Shown here: positions 33,179-42,732 of the stretch, in pieces
How the letters are laid out: every line of letters starts with the position of its first letter
How positions within the stretch are numbered: position 1 is the stretch's first letter
Assembly: GCA_020637555.1 (NCBI GenBank)
Contig: JACKKF010000013.1
Location: 708,001-772,000, forward strand
Reading direction: 5' to 3'
Length of the DNA: 64,000 bases
Source of the DNA: Rhodobacter sp.
Lineage (GTDB): Bacteria > Pseudomonadota > Alphaproteobacteria > Rhodobacterales > Rhodobacteraceae
The notes under the pieces: model-generated
Databases searched by the model: none
What the model saw: the letters and a program-made list of their open reading frames with translations, nothing else
What the model was told of the DNA's origin: nothing
Made by a program: the position numbers and the translations under genes

Positions 33179-34197
33179 GGCCGGATCATGACCTTGCCGC
33201 TGCTGGTCGCATAGGCGGGCAGGATGCCGTCGATCGCCTGATCGAGGCTGAGCTCCGCCGCGACCCGGGTTGCCCACTGGCCGCTGGCAAAGCGCGTCTG
33301 AACCTGCCGGATCACCGCCGCCTGCCGGTCGGCGGGGGCGGCAGGCAGCCAGCGGCTCAGCCAGAAACCCTCGATCGTCTTGGCCATGAAGATGAACTGC
33401 CCCATCTGCGTCAGGCTGGGGGCTTCGTCGCTCATCTTGCCATAGCTGACCCAGGCGGCGCCCGATGGCATGGCAAAGAACAGATCCGCCGTCGCCTGGT
33501 CGCCCACGGCGTCCAGCAGGACACGCGGTTTCAGCGCCCTGATCGCCTGGGCCGCCTGTGTGGCGAACCCGCTGTCCGAGGTCACCAGAACCTCGGCCGC
33601 GCCGAGGGCGCGCAGGGCCTCGGCCTCGTCGGGCCGCCGGATCACGGCGATCGGGCTCAACCCTTCGTCGCGTGCAAGCCCCAGCATCAGGCGGCCCAGT
33701 TGCGACCCGGCGGCATTCAGCACAAACGCGTTGCCCCCCTGGCGGGCGCGTTCGACCAGCGCCACGGCCGTCAGCGGGTTCACGATCAGCGCCGCGCCGT
33801 CCACATCGCGCACCGCGTCATCCAGCGGTATGCACAGCGCCGCGTCCGACACCGCATGTTTCGCCCAGGCGCCCGTGCCGGTGCCCAGGAACGACACCCG
33901 CCGCCCCAGCAGCGCATCGGCGCCGTTGCTGGCGATGACCCGGCCCACACCCTCGAACCCGGCGGCCTGACCCTGCACCCGGGGCTGGCCATAGCCGCCC
34001 TGCACGAAGAACAGGTCCGAGGGGTTCACGGGGCTGAGGATCACCTCGATCAGGACCTGACCCGCGGCCAGCGGCGGCAGCGCGACCTCGCGCAGGTCCA
34101 GAAAGGGGGCCATGGCGTGCGGCACCTGCGGGGTCGGGGCCTTGGCAAAGCCGCCCTCGCGCAGGGCAAGGGCCAGGGTGGTGGTGGGCTGGGTCAT
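33175..34197 (-). CDS. Zinc-independent MDR oxidoreductase (quinone/enoyl reductase type)
   Basis: This 340-residue protein has the GroES-like substrate domain (VLIEVILSPVNPSDLFFVQGGYG) and a Rossmann domain (VLNAAGSQLGRLMLGLA near 155). Zinc ligands of alcohol dehydrogenases are absent, which fits the quinone oxidoreductase/2-enoyl reductase branch of the MDR superfamily. ATG 34197 has GGAGG 6 bases upstream; the longer frame is rejected. The substrate is unknown. It converges on the TPP-enzyme gene with a 4 bp overlap. Confidence 0.82.
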   Translation of the reverse strand: MTQPTTTLALALREGGFAKAPTPQVPHAMAPFLDLREVALPPLAAGQVLIEVILSPVNPSDLFFVQGGYGQPRVQGQAAGFEGVGRVIASNGADALLGRRVSFLGTGTGAWAKHAVSDAALCIPLDDAVRDVDGAALIVNPLTAVALVERARQGGNAFVLNAAGSQLGRLMLGLARDEGLSPIAVIRRPDEAEALRALGAAEVLVTSDSGFATQAAQAIRALKPRVLLDAVGDQATADLFFAMPSGAAWVSYGKMSDEAPSLTQMGQFIFMAKTIEGFWLSRWLPAAPADRQAAVIRQVQTRFASGQWATRVAAELSLDQAIDGILPAYATSSGKVMIRP

Positions 34198-34316
34198 GGG
34201 GGTCCTCCGTTTGCGCCAGTCTATCCGCGCCCGAATTTGCGGCAAGGGTGCCTGCCCGCAGGTGGCGCTACGTCAGGCTTTGGTTCGAATCGTCCAAGTT
34301 TCGGTGCGCCGCGTCC

Positions 34317-34345
34317 CTGTCAAAGATACATCCGGCACCTATCAT
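34317..34345 (+). promoter_or_regulatory. Predicted sigma70-type promoter of pobA
   Basis: A -35 like CTGTCA and a -10 like TATCAT are separated by 17 bp and lie 33 bp before the pobA ATG, which has GGGAGGAG as ribosome-binding site. Upstream, TTGG-N10-CCAA at about 34280-34297 could be a regulator site. Confidence 0.45.
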
Positions 34346-34377
34346 AACGCCACGCGAACCGGGAGGAGAACACCATC

Positions 34378-35547
34378 ATGCGCACGCAGGTCGCCATCAT
34401 CGGCGGCGGGCCCTCGGGCTTGCTGCTGTCGCAACTGCTGATGCGGGCGGGCATCGACACCGTCGTTCTGGAACGCCAGAGCCGCGATTATGTGCTGGCG
34501 CGCATCCGTGCGGGCGTTCTGGAACAGGGCTGCGTCGATCTGCTGCGCAAGGCCGGGGTCGGTGCGCGCATGGACCGCGAAGGCCACAGCCACGACGGCA
34601 CCAACCTGTCCACGGCGCACGGCATGTTCCGGGTGAATTTCAAGGAACGCTGCGGGCAAAGCGTCATGGTCTATGGCCAGACCGAGGTCACGCAGGATCT
34701 GTATCAGGCCCAGGATGCGCTTGGCGCGCGCATCGTTCATCAGGTCGCCAACGTGGAATTGCACGATGTCACCGGTGACCACCCCTTTGTCACCTATGAC
34801 AAGGACGGGCAGACCCACCGCATCGATTGCGACTACATCGCCGGATGCGACGGCTTCCACGGCGTCAGCCGCCCGACCATTCCCGACACCGTGCGCCAGG
34901 ATTTCGAGCGCGTCTATCCCTTCGGCTGGCTGGGGGTTCTGTCGCGCACCGCCCCCGCGGCCGAGGAACTGGTCTATGCCAACCACCCGCGCGGTTTTGC
35001 CCTGGCGTCGATGCGCAATGCCCATCTGAGCCGCTATTACATCCAGGTTCCGCTCAGCGATCGGGTCGAGCAGTGGTCGGATCAGGCGTTCTGGGATGAA
35101 CTGCGCCGCCGCCTTCCCGCCGAGGTCGCGGACCCCATGGAAACCGGCCCCGCGATCGAAAAGTCGATTGCGCCGCTGCGTTCGTTCGTCAGCGAACCGA
35201 TGCAGTGGGGGCGTCTGTTCCTGGTGGGCGACGCGGCGCATATCGTGCCGCCGACCGGCGCCAAGGGCCTGAACCTGGCGGCCTCGGACGTGCACTACCT
35301 GCACGAGGCGCTGCGCGCGGCGGTGCTGGATGGCGACCGCGCGGCGCTGGGTCAATACGGGCCGCGCGCCCTGACGCGGGTTTGGGCGGCGATGCGATTC
35401 AGCTGGTGGATGACCACCTTGATGCACCGCTTTCCCGATCAGACCGAGTTCGACCAGAAAATCCAGGAGGCCGAACTGCACCAGCTGGAATGGATGGTCA
35501 GCGCGCAAGAGACGATGGCGCGCAATTACGTCGGGTTGCCCTACTGA
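34378..35547 (+). CDS. pobA: 4-hydroxybenzoate 3-monooxygenase PobA
   Basis: The 389-residue flavoprotein hydroxylates 4-hydroxybenzoate to protocatechuate with NADPH. It shows the FAD-binding GGGPSG at 9-14, the CDGFHGVSR motif near 159 that contacts FAD and NADPH, and GDAAHIVPPTGAKGLNLA near 284-301, which includes the active-site Pro. The C-terminal ARNYVGLPY and overall length match PobA closely. A strong GGGAGGAG precedes the start. No pobR or pca gene is adjacent, so the protocatechuate branch must lie elsewhere. Confidence 0.95.
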   Translation: MRTQVAIIGGGPSGLLLSQLLMRAGIDTVVLERQSRDYVLARIRAGVLEQGCVDLLRKAGVGARMDREGHSHDGTNLSTAHGMFRVNFKERCGQSVMVYGQTEVTQDLYQAQDALGARIVHQVANVELHDVTGDHPFVTYDKDGQTHRIDCDYIAGCDGFHGVSRPTIPDTVRQDFERVYPFGWLGVLSRTAPAAEELVYANHPRGFALASMRNAHLSRYYIQVPLSDRVEQWSDQAFWDELRRRLPAEVADPMETGPAIEKSIAPLRSFVSEPMQWGRLFLVGDAAHIVPPTGAKGLNLAASDVHYLHEALRAAVLDGDRAALGQYGPRALTRVWAAMRFSWWMTTLMHRFPDQTEFDQKIQEAELHQLEWMVSAQETMARNYVGLPY

Positions 35548-35611
35548 CAGGGGCGTTGCCAGTCGGTCTGCCCCGGGGCAGGATGGCCCCGCGAGGCAAG
35601 CGGAGGGGCAC

Positions 35612-36325
35612 ATGGCACGCATCATCCTGATCCACGGCGCCTGGGGCAACGCGCTGAACTGGGTGTCGATCACCCCCGCGCTGAAAGCCGCCGGCCACAC
35701 GGTCGAGGCCCTGGATCTGCCGGGGCACGGCAAGAACGGTGCGCCTTCGGGCGCGATCGGGCAGGGCGACTATGCCGATTATGTCGAGGCCCGCTTGCTG
35801 ACAGGGCCGCCGGCGATGCTGGTCGGGCATTCGATGGGCGGGATGGTGGTGGCGCAGGTGGCCGGTCGCCAGCCCGCGCATGTCACCAAGGCGGTGTTCA
35901 TCACCGCGCTGCTGCCGCGCGACGGCGAAAGCCTGCTGGGACTGATCCGACAGCATGACGCGCCGGGTGTGCAGGCCTCGGTCCGGCCGGGTCCGGTGCC
36001 GGGAACCACCGTTCTGGACCCGTCCGCCGCCGCCGCGCTGTTCCCTGACGCCCCGGCCAAACTGGCGGCCGCCGCGATGAATGCCATGAGCCCGCAGTCG
36101 AACAAGGCGCAGATGGACCCGGTTTCCATCGCGCCGGGATTTGCCCGTGTGCCGCGCGCCTATATCCATTGTTCGCAAGATCAGGTGGTGGTGCCTGCGC
36201 TGCAACACCAGATGGTGGCCGCGACGCCCTGCGAATCCACGGTCACGATGGACTGCGGCCATGTGCCCCAACTGACCCGTCCCCAGGAACTGGCCGAGAT
36301 CCTGCTGGGCATTGCGGCCGCCTGA
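35612..36325 (+). CDS. Alpha/beta hydrolase, plant methylesterase-like
   Basis: The 237-residue protein has an alpha/beta hydrolase fold: HGAWGN oxyanion loop near 8, nucleophile Ser in GHSMGG near 71, acid in SQDQVV near 190 and catalytic His in CGHVPQL near 218. The compact cap is like the EstC/SABP2-type methylesterases. GGAGG lies before ATG 35612. It follows pobA by 64 bp and may hydrolyse an aromatic ester feeding 4-hydroxybenzoate, which is a guess. Confidence 0.8.
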   Translation: MARIILIHGAWGNALNWVSITPALKAAGHTVEALDLPGHGKNGAPSGAIGQGDYADYVEARLLTGPPAMLVGHSMGGMVVAQVAGRQPAHVTKAVFITALLPRDGESLLGLIRQHDAPGVQASVRPGPVPGTTVLDPSAAAALFPDAPAKLAAAAMNAMSPQSNKAQMDPVSIAPGFARVPRAYIHCSQDQVVVPALQHQMVAATPCESTVTMDCGHVPQLTRPQELAEILLGIAAA

Positions 36326-36489
36326 CCAGCCCCGGCGCCGGGCCTGGACGGCATGGTTCGGCGCGGCGCAAAAGCCACAGGCCCGCATGACAACCGGCGG
36401 GAATGCTTTCGTTTTTCTGGACCTGCGCCGATCCACGCGCTATCGTGATCCGAAACGGGGCGTTACGACCCCGACAGTCAGAGGCAGTC

Positions 36490-37668
36490 ATGGCATTTCC
36501 TGAGCGGTTCTCGAACCTGCCGGAATACGCATTCCCGCGCCTGCGCGCTTTGCTCGATCCCCACCCGGCGGGAGGCGAGCAGATCGCCATGACCATCGGC
36601 GAGCCGCGCCACGCGATGCCGCCCTTCGTGGCCGAGGTCCTGAATGCCTCGCTTGCGGGGTTCGGGCGTTATCCGGCCAATGATGGCACGCCCGCGCTTC
36701 TGGGCGCGATCTCGGGTTGGCTGGAGCGGCGCTATGGCACCGCCATCGCGCCGGATCGCCTGATGGCGCTGAACGGCACGCGCGAAGGCCTGTTCAACGC
36801 CGCCGTCGCCCTATCGGCCGAGCGCAAGAATGGTGCGACCCCGGTCATCCTGACGCCGAACCCGTTCTATCAGGTCTATGCCATCGCGGCGCTGACCGTG
36901 GGCGCGGAACCCGTCTATGTGCCGGCCACCGCCGCGACCGGGCACCTGCCGGACTATGCCAGCCTGCCGCCCGCCCTGCTGGACCGCGTGACCATCGCCT
37001 ATCTGTGTTCGCCCGCGAACCCGCAGGGCGCGGTGGCCAGCCGTGCCTATTGGGCCGACCTGCTGGCGCTGGCGGAAAAGCACGACTTCCGCATCTTTGC
37101 CGACGAATGCTACGCCGAGATCTATCGCGATACCCCGCCGCCCGGCATCCTCGAGGTGGCGCAGCAGGTCGGGGCCGATCCTGAACGCGTGCTCTCGTTC
37201 CACTCGCTGTCGAAACGCTCGAACCTGCCGGGCCTCAGGTCCGGCTTCGTGGCTGGGGGGCCGGCGTCGATCAAGGCGATCCGCCAACTCAGGGCCTATG
37301 CCGGCGCGCCGCTGCCGGACCCGCTGCAAGCCGTCGCTGCCGCCGCCTGGACCGATGAGGCCCATGTCGCGGAAAGCCGCGCGCTTTATCAGCGGAAATA
37401 CCGCGTCGCGGACGAGATCTTTGGCGGTCTCAACGCCTATATGCCCCCGGAAGCGGGCTTTTTCCTGTGGTTGCCGGTCGCCGATGGCGAACAGGCGGCC
37501 TTGAAACTCTGGCGCGAAACCGGCGTGCGTGTGTTGCCGGGCGCTTACCTGTCGCGAGACGTGAACGGCGAGAACCCCGGTGCGGGGTTCATCCGCGTGG
37601 CGCTGGTCGCCTCGGAAGAGGAAACCCGCCGCGGACTGACGTTGTTGCGCGACTGCCTTTATGCGTGA
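36490..37668 (+). CDS. dapC: Class I/II aminotransferase, DapC-like succinyldiaminopimelate aminotransferase
   Basis: This 392-residue PLP enzyme has the fold-type I motifs: NGTREGLFNAA near 98, SPANPQG near 177, FADECYAEIY near 205 and the PLP lysine in HSLSKRSNLPGLRSGF near 243. The closest family known to me is alphaproteobacterial DapC, which makes N-succinyl-diaminopimelate for lysine and peptidoglycan. ATG 36490 follows AGAGG; the open frame from 36403 is untranslated leader. It overlaps or abuts ftsK, depending on the ftsK start. Confidence 0.78.
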   Translation: MAFPERFSNLPEYAFPRLRALLDPHPAGGEQIAMTIGEPRHAMPPFVAEVLNASLAGFGRYPANDGTPALLGAISGWLERRYGTAIAPDRLMALNGTREGLFNAAVALSAERKNGATPVILTPNPFYQVYAIAALTVGAEPVYVPATAATGHLPDYASLPPALLDRVTIAYLCSPANPQGAVASRAYWADLLALAEKHDFRIFADECYAEIYRDTPPPGILEVAQQVGADPERVLSFHSLSKRSNLPGLRSGFVAGGPASIKAIRQLRAYAGAPLPDPLQAVAAAAWTDEAHVAESRALYQRKYRVADEIFGGLNAYMPPEAGFFLWLPVADGEQAALKLWRETGVRVLPGAYLSRDVNGENPGAGFIRVALVASEEETRRGLTLLRDCLYA

Positions 37669-37675
37669 GGACCCG

Positions 37676-40600
37676 ATGGCCAGCTATCCCAGCCCCCAAC
37701 GCGAACCGCTGATCGACACCCGCCTGCAAGAGATCCTCTCGCAGCGCGGCAAGGAACTGATCGGCCTGGGCCTGATCTGTGCCGGCCTGGTTCTGGCGCT
37801 GATCCTGGGGTCCTATTCGCCCGAAGATCCGTCCTGGATGGCAGCCACCGACGCGCCCGTGCACAATGCGCTGGGCCGGTTGGGCGCCGCACTGGCGGGA
37901 CCGCTCTATACCATCACCGGGCGGGGCGCCTGGGGGCTGGTTCTGGCGCTTTGCATCTGGGGGCTGCGACTGGTCATCCATCAGGGCGAACAGAACATCC
38001 TGGGCCGCAGCCTGTTCGTGCCCGTCGCGGTGGCGATGGGGTCGGTCTGGCTGGCCTCGTTGGTGCCGGGCAACAACTGGGTGCTGGATTTCGGCCTGGG
38101 CGGCATGTTCGGGGATACCGTCCTGGCCGCTGTCCTGACTGCGCTGGGGATGTCCACCTTTGTGGCCAATCTGCTGACGCTGCTGACCTTTGCCGCGACC
38201 GTGGTGCTGTATCTGTATGTTCTGGGCTCCTCGGTGCCCGAGGTGCTGCGCATTTCCGGTTTCCTTCTGTCCGGCCTGATCCTGTCGTATCACGGTCTGC
38301 TGTCGCTGATGGGCATGACGGCGCGCGGGGCAGGGGGGCTGGCCGTGCGCGGTCACGACCAGTGGCAGCACCGCCGCGAGACGCGCGCGCAGGCCCGTGC
38401 CGCCGCCGACCAGGCGCTGGCGCAACATCAACCCTGGGCCGAGCCGTCCTGGGCGGAACCCGCGCCTGCCTACCCGCAGCCGCAGGCCGCACGCCCTGCG
38501 CCCCGCATCTACCGGCCCGAGCCGCCGATGCACCACACCGAGCCGCCGATCTCGGCGCCGCGGGCCATGGCCCCCGAACCCGGCGGGTGGGAACCCGATC
38601 CCTACGCCGATCCGTTCGAGGATATCCCCGTCCAGCAGCCCGTCGCCCGCATGCCGCAACAACCCGCGCCGCAACCCGCGCCAATGCGCGCCGCACCGGG
38701 GCGTCCGGTCGCGGGCCACGCGCCGACACCCGCGCAATCCTGGGCCCGCCCTGCGGAAAAGCAAGGCATCCTGGGCCGTGTTGCCGCCCTCGGCCGCCGC
38801 CAGGCCGAACCCGAACCCCAGGACTGGGCGCTGCCCGATGGCGAGTTGATCGAACCCGATCTGGCGCCGCAGGCGCGCGACGCCTCGGCGCCGCCGCCCG
38901 ACCGCGTGCGCTCGCGCATCGCCGAGCTGATGACCGGGCGGCAGAAATCCAAGCCCGTCCTGCGTTTCAACCCCGAGGAATACCCCAACGCGCCCCAGCC
39001 GCAGCCAACCGATCATTCGGTCGAGCCGCCGCTGACCGCGCCGCGCCGCGCCGCGCCTGCGCAACAGGCCCCGGCGCAGCCCGAACCCAGCTATTCCTAC
39101 AGCCATGCGTTCGGGTTCCAGCCCACGCAAACGGTCTATCCCGGGCCGATGCCGTCAAGCATCGCCGCCCCGTCGGCCGCGGATCAGCCGGCGGGACAAC
39201 CGCACCAGCCCCGTGTTCTGACCCGCGCGCGCAGCGAGCCGGTCTATCACGACGAAGACGACGACTATGCCGCGCTCGATGACGACGATCTGGACGACGC
39301 GCGCTATGACGCCCCGCCGCCTCCGGCGCCGCGCGCTGCGGATCAACGCGCGGGGGTGCTGAACCGCCGCGTGGTGCAGACCCCGACGCGGCGCCCCGTC
39401 CCCTCGCGTCAGGCCCAGGCCGAGGCGCAGCCGCGCCTGCAATTCGAACCTGCCGCCCCGGCGTTCGAACTGCCGCCGCTGTCGCTGCTGCGCGATCCCA
39501 AGCTGGAAAAGCGGGTCGAGGTTCCCAACGAGGCGCTGGAAGAAAACGCCCGGATGCTGGAGAGCGTTCTCGAGGACTATGGCGTGCGCGGCGAGATCAT
39601 CTCGGTCCGGCCGGGTCCGGTGGTGACGATGTATGAACTGGAACCGGCGCCGGGTCTCAAGGCCAGCCGCGTGATCGGTCTGGCCGATGACATCGCGCGG
39701 TCGATGTCGGCGCTTTCGGCGCGCGTGTCCACCGTGCCGGGCCGGTCGGTGATCGGTATCGAACTGCCCAACGACAACCGCCAGACCGTCGTCCTGCGCG
39801 AGATCCTGTCCGCGCGCGATTTCGGCGACACCACGATGCGCCTGCCGCTGGCGCTGGGCAAGGACATCGGCGGCGAGGCGGTGGTCGCGAACCTGGCCAA
39901 GATGCCCCACCTGCTGATCGCGGGCACCACGGGTTCGGGCAAGTCGGTGGCGATCAACACGATGATCCTGTCGCTGCTCTACAAGCTGACGCCCGAGGAG
40001 TGCCGCCTCATCATGATCGACCCCAAGATGCTGGAACTCAGCGTCTATGACGGGATCCCGCATCTTCTTTCGCCGGTCGTCACCGACCCGAAAAAGGCGG
40101 TGGTCGCGCTGAAATGGGTCGTCGGCGAGATGGAGGAACGCTATCGCAAGATGTCCAAGATGGGCGTGCGCAACATCGAGGGCTTCAACGGTCGCGTCCG
40201 CGAGGCGCTGGCCAAGGGCGAGATGTTCAAGCGCACGGTGCAGACCGGTTTTGACGACGAAACCGGCGATCCCGTCTTTGAGACCGAGGAATTCGCACCC
40301 GAACTGCTGCCGTTCATCGTGGTTATCGTCGATGAGATGGCCGACCTGATGATGGTCGCCGGCAAGGAGATCGAAGCCTGCATCCAGCGACTGGCGCAGA
40401 TGGCGCGGGCCTCGGGGATCCACCTGATCATGGCGACGCAGCGCCCGTCGGTCGATGTCATCACCGGCACGATCAAGGCCAACTTCCCCACGCGCATCAG
40501 CTTTCAGGTCACCTCGAAGATCGACAGCCGGACGATTCTGGGCGAACAGGGGGCCGAACAACTGCTGGGCATGGGCGACATGCTGTATATGGCCGGCGGC

Positions 40601-40978
40601 GCCAAGATCACCCGCGTGCACGGACCCTTCGTGTCCGACGGCGAGGTCGAGGAAGTGGTTCAGCACCTCAAGAGTTTCGGGTCGCCGGACTATGTCTCGG
40701 GCGTTCTGGACGGGCCGGAAAGCGACCGTGAGGCCGATATCGACGCGGTTCTCGGGCTAGGGGACAGCAGCGGCGGCGGCGGCGATGACGCGCTCTACGA
40801 TCAGGCCGTGGCCATCGTCGCGCGGGATCGCAAGTGTTCGACCAGCTACATCCAGCGCAAGCTGGGCATCGGGTACAACAAGGCCGCGCGTCTGGTCGAA
40901 CAGATGGAGGACGAGGGCGTCGTCAGTCCCGCCAACCACGTCGGCAAGCGGGAAATCCTGGTGCCCGAGGTGCAGTGA
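37676..40978 (+). CDS. ftsK: Cell division DNA translocase FtsK
   Basis: The 1100-residue translocase has an N-terminal membrane domain with about five helices (residues 28-220). A very long Pro/Gln/Ala-rich linker follows (about 235-600), then the motor alpha/beta domains with Walker A GTTGSGKS near 749-757 and Walker B VVIVDEMADLM near 885. The C-terminal winged-helix gamma domain (about 1035-1098; TSYIQRKLGIGYNKAARLVEQME) reads KOPS sites. GAGG at 37667-37670 supports ATG 37676 over 37661. It resolves chromosome dimers at the septum. It follows the dapC-like gene as part of the same transcript. Confidence 0.95.
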   Translation: MASYPSPQREPLIDTRLQEILSQRGKELIGLGLICAGLVLALILGSYSPEDPSWMAATDAPVHNALGRLGAALAGPLYTITGRGAWGLVLALCIWGLRLVIHQGEQNILGRSLFVPVAVAMGSVWLASLVPGNNWVLDFGLGGMFGDTVLAAVLTALGMSTFVANLLTLLTFAATVVLYLYVLGSSVPEVLRISGFLLSGLILSYHGLLSLMGMTARGAGGLAVRGHDQWQHRRETRAQARAAADQALAQHQPWAEPSWAEPAPAYPQPQAARPAPRIYRPEPPMHHTEPPISAPRAMAPEPGGWEPDPYADPFEDIPVQQPVARMPQQPAPQPAPMRAAPGRPVAGHAPTPAQSWARPAEKQGILGRVAALGRRQAEPEPQDWALPDGELIEPDLAPQARDASAPPPDRVRSRIAELMTGRQKSKPVLRFNPEEYPNAPQPQPTDHSVEPPLTAPRRAAPAQQAPAQPEPSYSYSHAFGFQPTQTVYPGPMPSSIAAPSAADQPAGQPHQPRVLTRARSEPVYHDEDDDYAALDDDDLDDARYDAPPPPAPRAADQRAGVLNRRVVQTPTRRPVPSRQAQAEAQPRLQFEPAAPAFELPPLSLLRDPKLEKRVEVPNEALEENARMLESVLEDYGVRGEIISVRPGPVVTMYELEPAPGLKASRVIGLADDIARSMSALSARVSTVPGRSVIGIELPNDNRQTVVLREILSARDFGDTTMRLPLALGKDIGGEAVVANLAKMPHLLIAGTTGSGKSVAINTMILSLLYKLTPEECRLIMIDPKMLELSVYDGIPHLLSPVVTDPKKAVVALKWVVGEMEERYRKMSKMGVRNIEGFNGRVREALAKGEMFKRTVQTGFDDETGDPVFETEEFAPELLPFIVVIVDEMADLMMVAGKEIEACIQRLAQMARASGIHLIMATQRPSVDVITGTIKANFPTRISFQVTSKIDSRTILGEQGAEQLLGMGDMLYMAGGAKITRVHGPFVSDGEVEEVVQHLKSFGSPDYVSGVLDGPESDREADIDAVLGLGDSSGGGGDDALYDQAVAIVARDRKCSTSYIQRKLGIGYNKAARLVEQMEDEGVVSPANHVGKREILVPEVQ

Positions 40979-40980
40979 CC

Positions 40981-41901
40981 TCAGGTCGGGCGCAGCGCGA
41001 TCAACCGCGACCAGCGGGGTTGCGGATCGTGTGACAGCGCACAGCGCAGCACCGGCAGGCTCAGTCGCGCGCGGTCATGGATCAGCGCGCGATACAGCCG
41101 GAAGGTTCCCGGCCGCAGATAGACCGACCAGTGACAGACGCGCGCCCTGGGGGCCGCCAGGGGCAGACCCAGGGCCCTCAGTGCAGCCGCGGTGCGCGGG
41201 TGGTCGATCTGCATGTCCAGCCAGTTCGGCGCGTGCCTGAGCCCGCGCCCCAGGGCGGCCCCGGGGTGCAGCGGCGCCAGCGCGCGTTCGAACAGGAAGT
41301 CGAACAGGTCGTTCTCGCGGGTGGTGATGTTCAGGAACTCGGCCGTCGATCCGGCCGGGCTGGCCAGCGCCGCCGCGGCCCGCCCGGTGAAATCGGCGCC
41401 CGCCAGCAGGATCACACGGCCCAGCATTCCCGCCGCCAGCAGAGGCACCGCGCCCAGGATCACGCGGGCGCCCAGGGAATGCCCGATCAGGTCCACGCGC
41501 CGCCCGGGATCGAGCCTGCGTATGGCCTGGACCAGCCGCGCCAGCATCGGCGCCGTGCGGTCGGCGCGGGCGGTGGCGCGCCAGACGCTGCCGGCGGAAT
41601 CCCAGCCCAGCCCCAGGCACAGGCCCAACGGTCTGCGCGGTGCCGGCAGCGCGAAGCCCAGGCGACGCGGCCACGACACGAACCGGCTGGCACCATGGCC
41701 ACCGCGCGGGGCAAAGATCAGGCGATGGGGGCAGGCCGTGGCGTGACCCGGGCGATAGCCGCGCCCGTGCACCATGATGACCACCGGGGCCGCGGGCGGC
41801 ATCGACGCCAGCGCCGCGGCGATCGCCGCCTCGGGCGTTCCCCCGCCCTCGATGCCCAGGCTCAGGCCCGTGCGCGTCGCAGTGATGGGGATCAGCGTCA
41901 T
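40981..41901 (-). CDS. Alpha/beta-fold hydrolase/lipase-like protein
   Basis: The 306-residue protein has an HGRGY oxyanion region near 45 and GHSLGAR near 140 for the nucleophile Ser, followed by ILLAGADF. It resembles DUF900-type serine hydrolases, with many Arg and no signal peptide. The acid and His positions cannot be fixed confidently; HDPQ or HWSVY are candidates. It converges on ftsK with only 2 bp between stops. Substrate unknown. Confidence 0.65.
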   Translation of the reverse strand: MTLIPITATRTGLSLGIEGGGTPEAAIAAALASMPPAAPVVIMVHGRGYRPGHATACPHRLIFAPRGGHGASRFVSWPRRLGFALPAPRRPLGLCLGLGWDSAGSVWRATARADRTAPMLARLVQAIRRLDPGRRVDLIGHSLGARVILGAVPLLAAGMLGRVILLAGADFTGRAAAALASPAGSTAEFLNITTRENDLFDFLFERALAPLHPGAALGRGLRHAPNWLDMQIDHPRTAAALRALGLPLAAPRARVCHWSVYLRPGTFRLYRALIHDRARLSLPVLRCALSHDPQPRWSRLIALRPT

Positions 41902-42111
41902 GGCGGTGTCTCGCGATTGGTCAGGTCAAGCGTCGGGTCCTTGTTGTCCGGCAGCGCGGGTTTCATCCCGGTGACCGGTGCGTTCGGTGGTGGGTCGGTT
42001 CGCCGACCCCGTGCGATCAGGCTGCGCCGAGTCGGTGTCGAAAATGTGAAAGCCGCGCGGCGGTTTCCCGGCGCGCGGCATTCGCATGGATCTGACCCCG
42101 GGGCGCCGGGA

Positions 42112-42546
42112 TCAGAGAACCAGCTGATAGGTCGTCAGCATTTCGCCCGCGCTTTCGGTGCCGGCGGGGCGGCCCAGGTTGCGCACACTCAGCTCGGCCT
42201 CGGCGAGCAGGGCGTAATCGACCAGGGCACGGGCCACGGACAGGTCATCCTGGCCGATATACTGGCGGAAGGTGGCGTGGATGCGCGCATAGGTCACGCG
42301 CAGGTCGTCATTCGTCATGCCGTGCAGCGCGGCTTCCACCTCGGCCCGGGCCGCAGGGGACATGCGCAGTTCGCTCAAAGGCAAGGTGAGCGAGATTTCC
42401 GTCTGCAACGCGGTCTGCGCCCGCGCCTGTTCAACAAAACGTCCAGCCCCGAAGAGACTGGCCCCAAACACCGAGGCCGCCAGGGCAAATGCATTGAGGG
42501 GAACGCCCCCGAACTCGTCACGCGCACAGTTAAGGATCGGTTTCAT
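42112..42546 (-). CDS. Hypothetical protein with single hydrophobic segment
   Basis: This 144-residue protein is not recognised. It has one hydrophobic stretch (VPLNAFALAASVFGASLFGAG, about 16-36) that could be a signal anchor, then a helical region of about 100 residues (ARAEVEAALHGMTNDDLRVTYARIHATFRQYI). Start 42546 is chosen so that the hydrophobic stretch is near the N-terminus; the frame also opens at 42609. Repeated CGATTC motifs lie just upstream. Codon use is like the neighbours. Confidence 0.5.
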   Translation of the reverse strand: MKPILNCARDEFGGVPLNAFALAASVFGASLFGAGRFVEQARAQTALQTEISLTLPLSELRMSPAARAEVEAALHGMTNDDLRVTYARIHATFRQYIGQDDLSVARALVDYALLAEAELSVRNLGRPAGTESAGEMLTTYQLVL

Positions 42547-42592
42547 GGGTTCGGCATCCTGCCTGTCATTGCGATGCAGCGGTTTTCGCGTC

Positions 42593-42644
42593 GAATCGGG
42601 GCGATTCATGGGCAGGCTGTTGACGATTCAGGGACGATTCATGG
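42593..42644. repeat. CGATTC motif cluster upstream of hypothetical gene
   Basis: GAATCG (42593-42598) and CGATTC (42602-42607) form an inverted pair. CGATTCATGG occurs at 42602-42611 and 42635-42644, and GACGATTCA at 42622-42630 and again 11 bp later at 42633-42641. Spacing near one helical turn suggests an operator cluster for the minus-strand gene starting at 42546. Seen directly; the role is inferred. Confidence 0.45.
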
Positions 42645-42732
42645 ACCATTGCTCGGCACGCTCAGGTTGTGCGGGGGCCACGGGATGCTTGCGGCGTTGA
42701 CCTCGCGCCGGCTTTGGCGTATTGCGGCGCGA

